A DNA stretch of 53,686 nt from an uncultured Prevotella sp. (lineage in GTDB: Bacteria > Bacteroidota > Bacteroidia > Bacteroidales > Bacteroidaceae), in contig CALUGA010000013.1 of assembly GCA_944320105.1 (NCBI GenBank), forward strand, positions 1-53,686, written 5' to 3'. The notes under the pieces were generated by a model. That model did no database searches. It saw only the letters and a program-made list of their open reading frames with translations, and had not been told where the DNA came from. Positions 36,216-44,304 of the stretch are shown in pieces (within the stretch, counting starts at the first letter, position 1; each line of letters opens with the position of its first letter). A program made the position numbers and the translations under genes.

Positions 36216-37106
36216 CTATTTCATCTTGTCGAATCCCTCGCCGAAGACACCGTGGCAGAAAGTCTGCGACACCAGCGCGTGGGGGTCGATGCTCTTGATC
36301 AGGTTCATCAAGCCCTGCGACTCGTATTTGCGGCACATCACGATGAGTATGTCAACCTCGCGCTTTGAGTACCAGCCCTTGCCCTCGATGAGCGTCACCC
36401 CGCGGTGTACGCGCGTGTTCACCATGTCGGCTATCTTCTCATATTCCTTGGAGATGATGATGAACTGCACCGTCTGTCGGGTGCCGTTGATTACGTAGTC
36501 GCACACGAAACTGGCGGCCAGGGTGAACGCCACGCCGTAGACGATGGTCTCCATGCTGTGGAAGAGCAGGTAGGAAGAGCTGATGATGGTGATGTCGATG
36601 AACTGCATGGCGCGGCCGAAGCTCATGCTGAAGTGCTTGTTGAGCAGGGCGATGATGATGTCGGTGCCGCCCGTTGAGCCGTTGTGCGAGAACACCAGGC
36701 CCAGGCCTGCGCCCCCGAGGGCACCTCCTATGAGCACGTGCATGAACTTGTCCTCGCCCGGCGTGATGATGGGGAACTGCTGAAACACCGGCTGCAGCGC
36801 CCCCACCATGGCCGACAGTAGCGTAACGCCTATGATGGTGCGCACGGTGAACTGCCTCGACAGGGCGCGGATGGCTATCAGTAGCAGCGTTATGTTGAGC
36901 ACCCAGATGGACACTCCGGGTGGGAAACCGAAGGCGTAGAACAGCAGTGCGGATATTCCCGACACACCGCCCATGACGACTTGCTCGGGCAGCACGAACG
37001 CCGTGTAGCCGACAGAGTAGCTTAGTATGCCCACAAACAGGAAGAACATGTCCTTGAGACCTTGCTTCTTCTTCCTTTGGCTGATGATGTCTGTTATTTT
37101 GTTCAT
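36216..37106 (-). CDS. YitT family membrane protein (DUF161 and DUF2179)
   Basis: A 296-aa inner-membrane protein. Five or six hydrophobic helices fill about residues 15-200, including the family segments LPEQVVMGGVSGISALLFY and GGALGGAGLGLVFSHNGSTGGTDI. The C-terminal soluble DUF2179 domain (about 215-290) is likely a ligand-sensing module. Transport function is assumed for the family but not established. The gene has its own promoter and a short leader. Confidence 0.87.
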   Translation of the reverse strand: MNKITDIISQRKKKQGLKDMFFLFVGILSYSVGYTAFVLPEQVVMGGVSGISALLFYAFGFPPGVSIWVLNITLLLIAIRALSRQFTVRTIIGVTLLSAMVGALQPVFQQFPIITPGEDKFMHVLIGGALGGAGLGLVFSHNGSTGGTDIIIALLNKHFSMSFGRAMQFIDITIISSSYLLFHSMETIVYGVAFTLAASFVCDYVINGTRQTVQFIIISKEYEKIADMVNTRVHRGVTLIEGKGWYSKREVDILIVMCRKYESQGLMNLIKSIDPHALVSQTFCHGVFGEGFDKMK

Positions 37107-37133
37107 TGGCTTTACTATTGCTCTTTATGCTTG

Positions 37134-37164
37134 CAAAGTTATCTTTTTCCCAGATATGGGCAAA
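37134..37164 (-). promoter_or_regulatory. Promoter of the YitT gene
   Basis: On the minus strand TAACTTTG (37141-37134) with TTTG (37164-37161) 19 bases upstream. The leader would be about 20 bases. Confidence 0.7.
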
Positions 37165-37281
37165 AAGAAATGCAGGAAATATACTTTCGTCTCCGCTTAT
37201 TTTGAGTTGTGTGGATGTATTGCCATTGTTTAATCAGCCCGGTCTTGCTTTATCATGTGTGGTGAATATGCAATCTGCGGG

Positions 37282-38595
37282 TTATAGGTCAAGACGCTGT
37301 TCTGTGGCAGGCAGCATGTTTCTGGCTGCTGCCAAGGCTTCATTTGCATGGCTTTTTTCTTGCTGTACAGTGTTTATTTCGTTCATCAAGCGTATCAGCG
37401 ACCGCCCCATTGCCCACGCAAGGTTCACGGGAACGGCATTCCCGATTTGTTTGTATTGGGCAGACATGGTGCCTTCAAACAGCCACTCGTCGGGGAATGT
37501 CTGTATGCGGGCGTATTCCCTGATGGTGAGCGGGCGTGTCTCAGTGGGATGGCAGCGTTCCGTTTGTTTCTGTGCGGGCGAGCACGTGAGCGTAAGCGAC
37601 GGCTCGTCCATGGCGAGCCGTCTGGCCATGCCCGTCTTGCCGCCACCGAGCAGGAAGCTGCCGCCCATGTAATCTTTTTGTACTTCCACGGGCAGGTCGC
37701 GCCAATCGCCGCCTTCGGGCACCATGGCCAGCACACGGGCTTTCTTTTCCGGGTACGCCTGTCCGGGCGAGGCGGGTACGTCTGCGCCGTAAAGCTCGCC
37801 CTTGAAGAAGGCGTCGCGCAGGGTCATCACGCGGCTGTATGGCGATGGCCATTTGAATGTGGCTATGTTGGCAAGGTCGTTCCTTATGGCAACGAGGAAC
37901 AGACGTTCGCGCTTCTGAGGCACCTTAAACATCACGGCCTTTAGCACCCGAGGCTCCACGAGGGTGTAGCCAAGCTCGGCAATGGCGTTCCTTATCACGC
38001 CTATGGTGCGTCCGCCGTCGTGCGAGAGCAGCCCCTTTACGTTTTCGCACAGGAAAACCTTTGGCTGTATCTGCTTCACGGCGCGTGCAAGCTCAAAGAA
38101 CAGCGTACCCCTCGTGTCGTTGAGGCCGCCTTTCTTGCCTGCATACGAGAAGGCCTGGCATGGGAATCCGCCGGAAAGAAAGTCCACTAGGCCGTGCAGT
38201 GGGCTGAAGTCCACGTTGTGTACGTCTCCTTCGAGCACATTCCAATCTGGCCTGTTGCGGCGCAGTGTGCGGCAGGCCATGGGGTCGAACTCGTTGAGCA
38301 GCACATGGCGGAAGCCCGCTTTCTCCATCCCCAAGGCTAGCCCGCCGGCGCCGGCAAACAGTTCCACCGAGGTGAAGTCGCGCTGCGGGGTCACGGTTTC
38401 TTCGCTTTCCCAGTTGCTTTCCAGCATCTGCCGTATGGGGTCGAGGCTTTTCAGCTCTTCCATGTAGAAGCCGCTGCGGCCACGGTCGTCCTTGTGCAGT
38501 GGGTAAGTGCCGCTTTCTCCCCAATTCCGGGCAGTGGCCACCGACACGCCTAATATGTCGGCCACGTTGCCTATCGAAATGAACTTTGCCATCAT
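37282..38595 (-). CDS. DNA (cytosine-5)-methyltransferase with N-terminal helix-turn-helix
   Basis: SAM-dependent C5 cytosine methylase (437 aa). Residues about 6-48 look like a MerR/HTH_17-type DNA-binding domain (ISIGNVADILGVSVATARNWGE), which may autoregulate the operon or add specificity. The methylase domain has FAGAGGLALG at 80-89 (SAM), GGFPCQAFS with catalytic Cys146, the ENV motif in LCENVKGLL, and the C-terminal QIGNAVPVNLA. It starts 17 bases after the stop of a short open frame that looks like the first part of an Eco47II-type endonuclease, so it appears to be the surviving half of a restriction-modification pair. Confidence 0.9.
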   Translation of the reverse strand: MMAKFISIGNVADILGVSVATARNWGESGTYPLHKDDRGRSGFYMEELKSLDPIRQMLESNWESEETVTPQRDFTSVELFAGAGGLALGMEKAGFRHVLLNEFDPMACRTLRRNRPDWNVLEGDVHNVDFSPLHGLVDFLSGGFPCQAFSYAGKKGGLNDTRGTLFFELARAVKQIQPKVFLCENVKGLLSHDGGRTIGVIRNAIAELGYTLVEPRVLKAVMFKVPQKRERLFLVAIRNDLANIATFKWPSPYSRVMTLRDAFFKGELYGADVPASPGQAYPEKKARVLAMVPEGGDWRDLPVEVQKDYMGGSFLLGGGKTGMARRLAMDEPSLTLTCSPAQKQTERCHPTETRPLTIREYARIQTFPDEWLFEGTMSAQYKQIGNAVPVNLAWAMGRSLIRLMNEINTVQQEKSHANEALAAARNMLPATEQRLDL

Positions 38596-38611
38596 AGGTC
38601 TCCATTCTTCT

Positions 38612-38779
38612 TTATTTCGTAGGCGATGTCGTTTCTGCGAGGTAGTTTGCGAGGAATGGGTTGACGCTGAAATCAGCCAGTTTGAGCTTTTTCAGGTTGT
38701 TTAGGTGGCTTGGTATGATGATGTTGCGGAAATATTCCTTACCGCTGTTTATGATGTTTTGTTTCTGTTCTTCTGTCAT
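38612..38779 (-). pseudogene. Stump of an Eco47II-like restriction endonuclease
   Basis: A 55-codon open frame (MTEEQKQNIINSGKEYFR at its N-terminus, then IIIPSHLNNLKKLKLADFSVNPFL) with good start and stop codons directly upstream of the cytosine methylase. From memory these residues resemble the first part of Eco47II-family type II endonucleases, which are normally over 200 aa and pair with C5 methylases. The rest of the gene is absent: the stop is followed within 17 bases by the methylase. It seems to be an internal deletion that removed the nuclease while keeping promoter and translation start. The family match needs a database search. Confidence 0.6.
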
Positions 38780-38879
38780 GGTGGTTTTCTTTATGTGGCT
38801 TGTGGCAGCTTTCTGCTTTTGGGATGGTTGTGCGCCAAAAAGCGTTTGGTATGGCGGCCATGGCTTCCGTAGCTTTTTG

Positions 38880-38887
38880 CAAAGGTA
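38880..38887 (-). promoter_or_regulatory. -7 box of the endonuclease stump and cytosine methylase
   Basis: On the minus strand TACCTTTG (38887-38880) matches TAnnTTTG, with a leader of about 95 bases to the stump start codon. The methylase would be made from this transcript. Confidence 0.55.
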
Positions 38888-38982
38888 CTAAATAAATCCG
38901 AAAAGCTGTGGGCTTGTGGCTGAAAAAGGCTTGCGTTCCTGCTTGTTTGTGGCTAAAGGTAGCATGGGCAATGCATGCTAAA

Positions 38983-39029
38983 GGCGGAGCGATGGCCTGC
39001 GAGTTTTGCCTCGCGCCATGCGCTCCGCC
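38983..39029. terminator. Hairpin after the PepSY-like gene
   Basis: The arms GGCGGAGCG-ATGGC and GCCATG-CGCTCCGCC form a long stem with a 16-base loop. On the minus strand it follows the PepSY-like gene by 65 bases, but only TTT follows. On the plus strand TTTCTGTTTT follows. Probably a terminator or transcript-stabilising hairpin. Confidence 0.55.
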
Positions 39030-39093
39030 TTTCTGTTTTGTTCCGCATTCCCGCCTTGCCTTGTTGGCGTTGGCCGGGTGTTGGGGTGGCGTT

Positions 39094-39540
39094 TCAGTCG
39101 ATGTCGATCACCATGAAGTTCTTGTTGAACTTCACCTCCACACCGTTGGAGAGGTTGATTTCATACTCGTTCCTGTCCTTCTCGATCTTAAGGATTTTGT
39201 TGCCCGAGTAGTTGGTGTTCACGTAGTTCTTAATCTGCGTCGGCACGAGCTTGGCGGGCACTTCCGAGCGCTTGCAGTCTATTTCTGTCCAGTTGCCGCT
39301 GCGGTCGAACTCTATCTTCTCGCCCGTGGTGAAGATTACGTCGTAGCTCTTGTCAATCAGTCCGCTTTCCACTTTGGCCAGGGCCACTTTCTTTCCGGCG
39401 AAGCTTCCCTTTATCACTTGCTGGGCTGTGGCCGGGAGCTGGTTTACGTTTACGGGCTTGTCGTTGTCGGCCATTGCCGCAGTCTGGAACGTAACGAGGC
39501 AAACGAGTGCCATGAGGGTCTTCTTGATGATGGTCTTCAT
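39094..39540 (-). CDS. Secreted PepSY-like (DUF2874-type) protein
   Basis: A 148-aa exported protein. Residues 1-24 are a signal peptide (cleavage after AMA), and no lipobox cysteine is present, so it is periplasmic or secreted. The rest has two repeats of about 60 residues, each with an LP-x(6)-I or VP-x(6)-I helix followed by strands (LPATAQQVIKGSF and VPAKLVPTQIKNYV), as in PepSY-like/DUF2874 proteins of Bacteroidales. These often lie next to two-component systems, as here, and may be sensed or controlled by them. An AAGGAG site precedes the ATG. A weak -7 box (CATCTTTG, minus strand 39600-39593) lies upstream. Confidence 0.8.
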   Translation of the reverse strand: MKTIIKKTLMALVCLVTFQTAAMADNDKPVNVNQLPATAQQVIKGSFAGKKVALAKVESGLIDKSYDVIFTTGEKIEFDRSGNWTEIDCKRSEVPAKLVPTQIKNYVNTNYSGNKILKIEKDRNEYEINLSNGVEVKFNKNFMVIDID

Positions 39541-39723
39541 AATTCTGGTCTCCTTTTTTTTAGATGTTAATACTCAGTTGCTTTTTGTACTGCAAAGATG
39601 CCAACCCATTCTGAAAAGAATCTGAAACCCGTCGGCTTTTTCGCGCATTTAACTTTCTTTGGCTTTTCGCCGGGCGCAAGGCGGAGGCTTGCTGGTATGA
39701 AAAATGCCAACAAAGAGCCTCGT

Positions 39724-39777
39724 GAGAATGCGCTGTTTGCCGTTGGGCGCCCGCTTGGCCGCAAATGCGCGATTCTC
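39724..39777. repeat. 54-bp palindromic repeat, copy 3
   Basis: Inverted relative to copy 2: its right arm is the 17-bp GCAAATGCGCGATTCTC of copy 1, the left arm GAGAATGCGCTGTTTGC is partly diverged, and the left flank GAGCCTCGT is the complement of the right flank of copy 2. Arm, loop and total lengths equal those of copy 1. Confidence 0.8.
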
Positions 39778-39896
39778 GCTAAAGATAATGGAAATGGTTG
39801 AGTGTTAGGGATTTAGATGCTGACGACGGACAAAACTTGCAGTTCCGGCGACCGATGACGGGGCTGGAAAGGAGGTTTTGGGGGCATGAAAGCGGC

Positions 39897-40004
39897 TTTG
39901 TGGGCTTGCAAAACGGCCGTTTTTGCAGTGCAAAACAGCCCGTTTCGCCTTGCAATACCTATCGTTTTGCAGTGCGGAACGGGTCGTTTTGCGCCTCGGC
40001 GGCG
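39897..40004. repeat. 22-bp hairpin-repeat array 6
   Basis: Units begin at 39897, 39920, 39943, 39965 and 39987; the first two are 23 bases long. One unit, TTTTGC-AGT-GCAAAA, is a perfect hairpin. It lies 120 bases from palindrome copy 3 in the 601-base gap between the histidine kinase 3' end and the PepSY-like gene. Confidence 0.8.
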
Positions 40005-40141
40005 TTTTTTCGGCCTTGGCGGGGGCTTCAGGCGGTCTTGCAGAATCTATTTCGCCGTTTTTCGTCGGGGCTTTTTCTGGCATTTTATCTTTACATAATG
40101 CAATGCCGAACCATCCAGAAAAGCGGTGCCGTGCGTTGCTT

Positions 40142-41419
40142 TCATGTTCGCGCTTTCACCTCGAACACGTGCATGCCGTCCTCGAAGCGGTAGGCCACGG
40201 CCATGCCGTAGAGGCGGCAGATGGCTTCGACGATCGACAGACCGAGACCTGTTGACGCCGGTTTGTCGGTCGAGTGGTAGAAGCGTTCGAATATGCGCTG
40301 CCCGTCGAGCGGCGTGTCCTGCCCCGTGTTGGCCACGGTCATGGCCTGCGGCGTTATGCTCACTGCTATGCGGCCTCCCCGGTTTGCGTGTGTGAAGGCG
40401 TTCTTCAGCAGGTTGGCCACGAGCGTTGTGGCCAGCGACTCGTCCATCTCTGGCCTCATGTCGCCGTCGGTGCGCGTCTCCACCGCCAGGCCCTTGTGGG
40501 CGTAAACCATCTCCATGTCGGGCAGCAGGCGGCCCACAGCCTCGCCCATGCTTACGCGCCCGGCAGCCTTGAACTGCCCGCCCTCTATCTTGCAGAGCAG
40601 TAGCAGCGAGCGGTTGGTGCGCGTCAGGGCTTTCAGCGTGTGCAGCGCCTTCACCACTTCGCCCATCTGCTGTTCGGTTAGCTGGCCGTCGTCGAGCAGC
40701 ATCTCCAGGCGGCTTTGTATCACGGCCAGTGGCGTTTGCATCTCGTGCGAGGCGTTGGCTACGAAGCGTTTCTGCTCCTCGTACAGCGATTCGTTGCGCT
40801 TGGTCATGCGGCTGATGGCTTGGCCCAGCCGGCTGAACTCCGTCACGTTGGTGGCCAGGGCCATTACCCTGTTGCGCTCGCCCAGCCGGTAAGCGTCGAG
40901 CCAGCCCAGTATGGCCTGCAGCGGGCGCATGGCGCGGCTCAGGGTGCGCCTGTTCACTGCCACTATGCAGGCCACGATGGCGGCGTAGAGGGCAGCCATC
41001 CAGTAGGCCACGGCGGCCTTCAGGTCGGCCTTGTCTATCGTAGGGGTGAACACCACCACCTCGAAGAACCTGCCGCGGTCGTCGTTATAGATGTAGGAGA
41101 TGGTGCGTGCAGGCTCAAACTCGTTCTTCGCCTTTATGTAGACCTCGCTGTCCTCGTAGCGGATGTGGCTGTGGCGGGCGGCGTAACTGGCCGACACCTC
41201 GTGCAGGTAGTACTGGTTGTTGCTTGCGCTCGGCTCGCTCGGCAGGGCCTCCCCGGCCAGCGAGCGCCGTATTATCATCTCGGCGTGGTCTTCGAGCGAG
41301 TCGTCCACCTCGTCGTTTATCTCGTCGATGATGGCGAAGAAGAACAGCGTGGCCCAAAAGGCGAACACCAGCGCGCCTATGATGGATAGGCGCAGCGTGA
41401 GCAGGTTTATCAGTTTCAT
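40142..41419 (-). CDS. Sensor histidine kinase of a two-component system
   Basis: A 425-aa inner-membrane kinase. Helices at about residues 10-31 and 135-156 bracket a periplasmic sensor domain. A HAMP-like linker follows, then the HisKA domain with the phospho-acceptor His225 in NASHEMQTPL, and the ATPase domain with the N box LVANLLKNAFTHA and G boxes near GQRIFERFYHSTDKPASTGLGLSIVEA. It overlaps the response regulator by four bases (ATGA). The signal is unknown; the neighbouring PepSY-like protein is a candidate target or input. Confidence 0.92.
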   Translation of the reverse strand: MKLINLLTLRLSIIGALVFAFWATLFFFAIIDEINDEVDDSLEDHAEMIIRRSLAGEALPSEPSASNNQYYLHEVSASYAARHSHIRYEDSEVYIKAKNEFEPARTISYIYNDDRGRFFEVVVFTPTIDKADLKAAVAYWMAALYAAIVACIVAVNRRTLSRAMRPLQAILGWLDAYRLGERNRVMALATNVTEFSRLGQAISRMTKRNESLYEEQKRFVANASHEMQTPLAVIQSRLEMLLDDGQLTEQQMGEVVKALHTLKALTRTNRSLLLLCKIEGGQFKAAGRVSMGEAVGRLLPDMEMVYAHKGLAVETRTDGDMRPEMDESLATTLVANLLKNAFTHANRGGRIAVSITPQAMTVANTGQDTPLDGQRIFERFYHSTDKPASTGLGLSIVEAICRLYGMAVAYRFEDGMHVFEVKART

Positions 41420-42093
41420 GTCTCCACGAGTTTGTATCCGAAGCCGTAAACCGTCTTTATCTCAATGCCGGCGCCCGCCGCCTTGAGCCGCTTGCGCAGG
41501 TTTTTCATCTGCGCGTATATGAAGTCGAAGTTGTCGGCCTGGTCGATGTCGTCGCCCCACACGGCCTCTGCCAGCGTCTGCTTCTCTACCAGCCGGCCCC
41601 GGCGGGCCACGAGGTAGAGCAGTATGTCGTACTCCTTGCGGTTCAGCTCCAAGGGTGTGCCGTCCACGTCAACGCGGAACGTGTCGGGGTGAATCTCCAC
41701 GTTGGCTATCCTTACCGTCTGTTCGCCGCCGCGCATCTGCCTCCTGAGCACGCTCTTTATCCTCGCGTGGAGTTCCGCCAGGTGGAAAGGCTTGGGCAGG
41801 TAGTCGTCGGCTCCCAGTTCCAGTCCGTTCACCTTGTCCTCTATCGAGTCCTTGGCCGACAGTATGATAACGTTCACCCGCCGCCCCGCCTTTTGCAGTT
41901 CGCGCAGCAGTTCGAGTCCGTTGCCGTCGGGCAGCATGATGTCCAGCAGTATGCAGTCGTACTCGTAGACGAACGCCTTGGTGCGCGCCTCCGAGTAGTT
42001 GGCAGCCGTCTCGGCCACGTAGCGTTCCTTTTCGAGCGACCGTGCGATGACTTCGCGCAGGTCGGCGTTGTCTTCCACTATCAGTATCTTCAT
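41416..42093 (-). CDS. OmpR-family response regulator
   Basis: A 225-aa DNA-binding response regulator. The receiver domain has the acidic pair ED at residues 7-8, the phosphorylation site Asp51 in LLDIMLPDG, and the SAKD lysine near 99-101. The winged-helix domain (about 130-222) includes LELNRKEYDILLYLVARRGRLVEK and ends KTVYGFGYKL, typical of OmpR/PhoB proteins. It is first in the operon. A -7 box and a set of 33-bp direct repeats lie upstream. Confidence 0.93.
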   Translation of the reverse strand: MKILIVEDNADLREVIARSLEKERYVAETAANYSEARTKAFVYEYDCILLDIMLPDGNGLELLRELQKAGRRVNVIILSAKDSIEDKVNGLELGADDYLPKPFHLAELHARIKSVLRRQMRGGEQTVRIANVEIHPDTFRVDVDGTPLELNRKEYDILLYLVARRGRLVEKQTLAEAVWGDDIDQADNFDFIYAQMKNLRKRLKAAGAGIEIKTVYGFGYKLVET

Positions 42094-42183
42094 GCTTCGG
42101 GGTGTTTACTATATGGTTTTCAAGCTGTTGCCATGCTGCTGTGGGCTTGCTGTCTGGCTCGGCTTGCTGTTGTTGAACGTTCG

Positions 42184-42307
42184 CAAAAATACGCTTTTTC
42201 TGCGACATTGCATCGCGGTTTTGCACTTTTCTTTGCGAACTTCAGCGCAAGCACCACACTTTTCTCGGCGAACTTTTGGCCGAATCTTACATTTTTCTTT
42301 GGGAACT
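42184..42307 (-). promoter_or_regulatory. Promoter of the two-component operon with 33-bp direct repeats
   Basis: On the minus strand TATTTTTG (42191-42184) matches TAnnTTTG and gives a leader of about 85 bases. Upstream of it are three copies of a motif near AAGTTCGCNNAGAAAAGTG at 42242-42223, 42275-42256 and 42307-42288, spaced 32-33 bases (about three helical turns), and a weaker fourth copy overlaps the box. The arrangement suits cooperative binding by a dimeric regulator, possibly the response regulator itself. Confidence 0.55.
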
Positions 42308-42336
42308 ATGGTGCGGTAGGCGATCCTGTGCGGCTG

Positions 42337-42945
42337 TCAGACGTCGAGCAGGGTGGGGCGGACAGGCTTCATGTTGTAGCCGTTGTCGAGCACGGCGGCG
42401 TTGGAGAAAATGGTGCCGCCGGCGGAAATTGTGCCGTGGCAGTTGTGGTTGTGGCCGAAAAGATGGAGCTTGGGGCGCACTGCGTTCACCCTTTCGAGCA
42501 GCAGTCGGTCGCCGAAATGCCGCCTTGTGCCATCGCTCTCGCAACTGTCGAGGATGCCGAACGGCGGCTGGTGTGTAATCAGCACGTCTGTTTTGTTGGG
42601 TATCTTGGCAATCATGTCATCGTATGTTCCATCAAGAATGCAGCCCATGAGCAGTGGAACGCCGTAGAAGCTAACGCCGTTAATCTCTGCTGCCGAGTTG
42701 CAAAGATAATGCACATTGGCGGGCAGACCGCTTATGGAGTCTGCCCCGAACATACAATCATCGTGGTTGCCGGCGATAAATACCTTGTTATTATAAGGCA
42801 GGCCGATGAGCCATTCCATGAATTCGTAAGCCTCACTCTCGGCCCCGGCAAAGGTGAAGTCGCCCGAATGCACCAGCACATCGGCTTCCGGCAGGCTTAG
42901 CTCCCGGTGCTTTCCGTGCGTGTCTGATATGTGCAGTATCCTCAT
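42337..42945 (-). CDS. Calcineurin-like metallophosphoesterase
   Basis: A 202-aa two-metal phosphoesterase. All signature blocks are visible in order: ISDTHG (6-11), HSGDF (26-30), AGNHDD (58-63), ITHQPP near 129, and GHNHN near 171. It resembles short bacterial MPPED-like proteins; the substrate is unknown. It follows the PD-(D/E)xK-like gene with nine bases between them on the same strand, so it may be the last gene of that cluster rather than an independent housekeeping gene. Confidence 0.87.
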   Translation of the reverse strand: MRILHISDTHGKHRELSLPEADVLVHSGDFTFAGAESEAYEFMEWLIGLPYNNKVFIAGNHDDCMFGADSISGLPANVHYLCNSAAEINGVSFYGVPLLMGCILDGTYDDMIAKIPNKTDVLITHQPPFGILDSCESDGTRRHFGDRLLLERVNAVRPKLHLFGHNHNCHGTISAGGTIFSNAAVLDNGYNMKPVRPTLLDV

Positions 42946-42954
42946 TTCGGCGGA

Positions 42955-43662
42955 TTATACAATCACGTCGATATGCTTTATCCAACAAGAAACGGCCTTG
43001 TTGCCGATTTCTCTGGCAATCCGTCCGTTGCCGTCCGCTCCTGTCGCTTTTAGGAAGTCGTCAAAGTCTTCCGCGTTTTTTGCGCAAAGTGTATCGTAAT
43101 CATCTTCTTTTTCCACATTGCCTTTGAACGTGATGACGAGCATTATGCTTTTCTCCACACCGTGTTCTAAGGCTGCGCACATTGTGCCTCTGGTCGCCGT
43201 GAAGAGCTGGTAGCCTATTTTTTTCACATCTTCTTGGGCTTTGCCAGGCATCAAGAACTCGATTAGTTTTTCCGCTCTTTTGCTTCTGTTGCCTTCTTTG
43301 CATTCCAGGCGTTTCCCGATTTCTTCGTCAAAAAGTTCCGAAACCTTGGCTTCTATGCCGATGACGCAGTCATTCCCGCGCATGAGCAGGTCGTGGTTGC
43401 GTGGTCCTCTCGGGTACATTTCTTCGCCAAGACCGGCTGCCGCTTCCGGCTCGCAGACGAAATCCTGCTCTGCAATGCCGCATTCGGCCAGCAGGTCTGA
43501 TACCCGTTTTGCGAACTCTGGCTTTCTCTCAATAGCCAGCTCGGCCATCAGCCGTGCGCTGCGGCCTTCTTTCCATTGGTCATCCTTTTTTGTCTTGCCA
43601 AGTTTTTTCCATGCTTCGAGGCTGTCTATGGCCATTCCTTCTTTCTCGTATCTGATGTTCAT
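42955..43662 (-). CDS. Uncharacterised protein with PD-(D/E)xK-like motif
   Basis: A 235-aa protein that I do not recognise with certainty. The region around residues 88-110 (NHDLLM followed by CVIGIEAKVSE) has an acidic residue on one strand and E-x-K on the next, the pattern of a PD-(D/E)xK nuclease core; it resembles DUF6946-type proteins from memory. The C-terminal half has a hydrophobic strand IMLVITFKGN. Its ATG overlaps the stop of the upstream gene by four bases, and nine bases separate it from the phosphoesterase. The composition is A+T-rich (25 G/C of 60 at 43081-43140, against 40 of 60 at 46321-46380). Confidence 0.6.
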   Translation of the reverse strand: MNIRYEKEGMAIDSLEAWKKLGKTKKDDQWKEGRSARLMAELAIERKPEFAKRVSDLLAECGIAEQDFVCEPEAAAGLGEEMYPRGPRNHDLLMRGNDCVIGIEAKVSELFDEEIGKRLECKEGNRSKRAEKLIEFLMPGKAQEDVKKIGYQLFTATRGTMCAALEHGVEKSIMLVITFKGNVEKEDDYDTLCAKNAEDFDDFLKATGADGNGRIAREIGNKAVSCWIKHIDVIV

Positions 43663-44213
43663 GTGCTTTGTGTTTTATGGGGTTGTACGTTGTTTGTTGT
43701 CCTTTTGATTGTCACGAAGACATTTTCCAGCCTTACGATTGTTTGGTAATACATCACGGCAGTGCGGTAGCCGTGTTCCGTAAGCCAGTAGAACACTTTG
43801 TTGCGCGCGTCATCGTTGTAATATATTTCCACTTTCAGAGGCACCTCCGTCAGCCGTTTGTCCGCCAGGCGGCACACTCTGTCGAGGTTGATGTCGGCAT
43901 ATTCCAGCGGGTTTACGCTTGTTATTCCCAACAGATAAGGAGTGGCGTTGCCGTTGAGCGAGCACATTTCGTCAATGGGGCTGATGCCTAATCCGTCTTT
44001 GACCGCGTTTATCATGTCGCGCAATTGCAGCATTCCTTTCGTCAGTCCGTGGTGGAATATTGATTCAAGCTCGCCGTCCAGCACTATGTTGTCGGCAGGG
44101 ATGCCGCAGGCCGGACGGCTTTTCAGGCCATGCATGACTTGAAATCTGAACGACTCTTCCTCTTGCCTTCTTTTGAGTTCAGCCTTTCTTCGTTTGTCTC
44201 TGGTTGCTTTCAT
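43659..44213 (-). CDS. Uncharacterised protein with a DnaE-like segment
   Basis: A 184-aa protein without a firm family. It starts with a highly basic helix (MKATRDKRRKAELKRRQEE). In the middle NGNATPYLLGITSVNPLEYADI resembles the ...LGIT-x-x-NPL-x-Y... segment of bacterial DNA polymerase III alpha subunits, but the rest of a polymerase is missing. The frame extends to 44336, overlapping the WYL gene; I choose 44213 because a clear -7 box lies at 44248-44241, downstream of the earlier ATG. Translationally coupled to the next gene (ATGA). Confidence 0.6.
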   Translation of the reverse strand: MKATRDKRRKAELKRRQEEESFRFQVMHGLKSRPACGIPADNIVLDGELESIFHHGLTKGMLQLRDMINAVKDGLGISPIDEMCSLNGNATPYLLGITSVNPLEYADINLDRVCRLADKRLTEVPLKVEIYYNDDARNKVFYWLTEHGYRTAVMYYQTIVRLENVFVTIKRTTNNVQPHKTQST

Positions 44214-44240
44214 TGCTTTGGCGTGGTTTGGTTTCGAGGG

Positions 44241-44248
44241 CAAAGATA
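44241..44248 (-). promoter_or_regulatory. Internal -7 box between the WYL gene and the nuclease-like genes
   Basis: On the minus strand TATCTTTG (44248-44241) matches TAnnTTTG; transcription would start near 44234, 21 bases before the ATG at 44213. It gives the effector-like genes their own promoter next to the WYL regulator. Confidence 0.6.
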
Positions 44249-44304
44249 GTCTGGCGGTGTGCAAAAAACTTTCATAGGCGAGTGGAAATTTATGTATATT
44301 GTCG

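Noticed and set aside
42184-42307. 33-bp repeats as a further 22-bp array
   Set aside because: The period and core sequence differ and no TTTNGC-NNN-GCNNAA hairpin is present.
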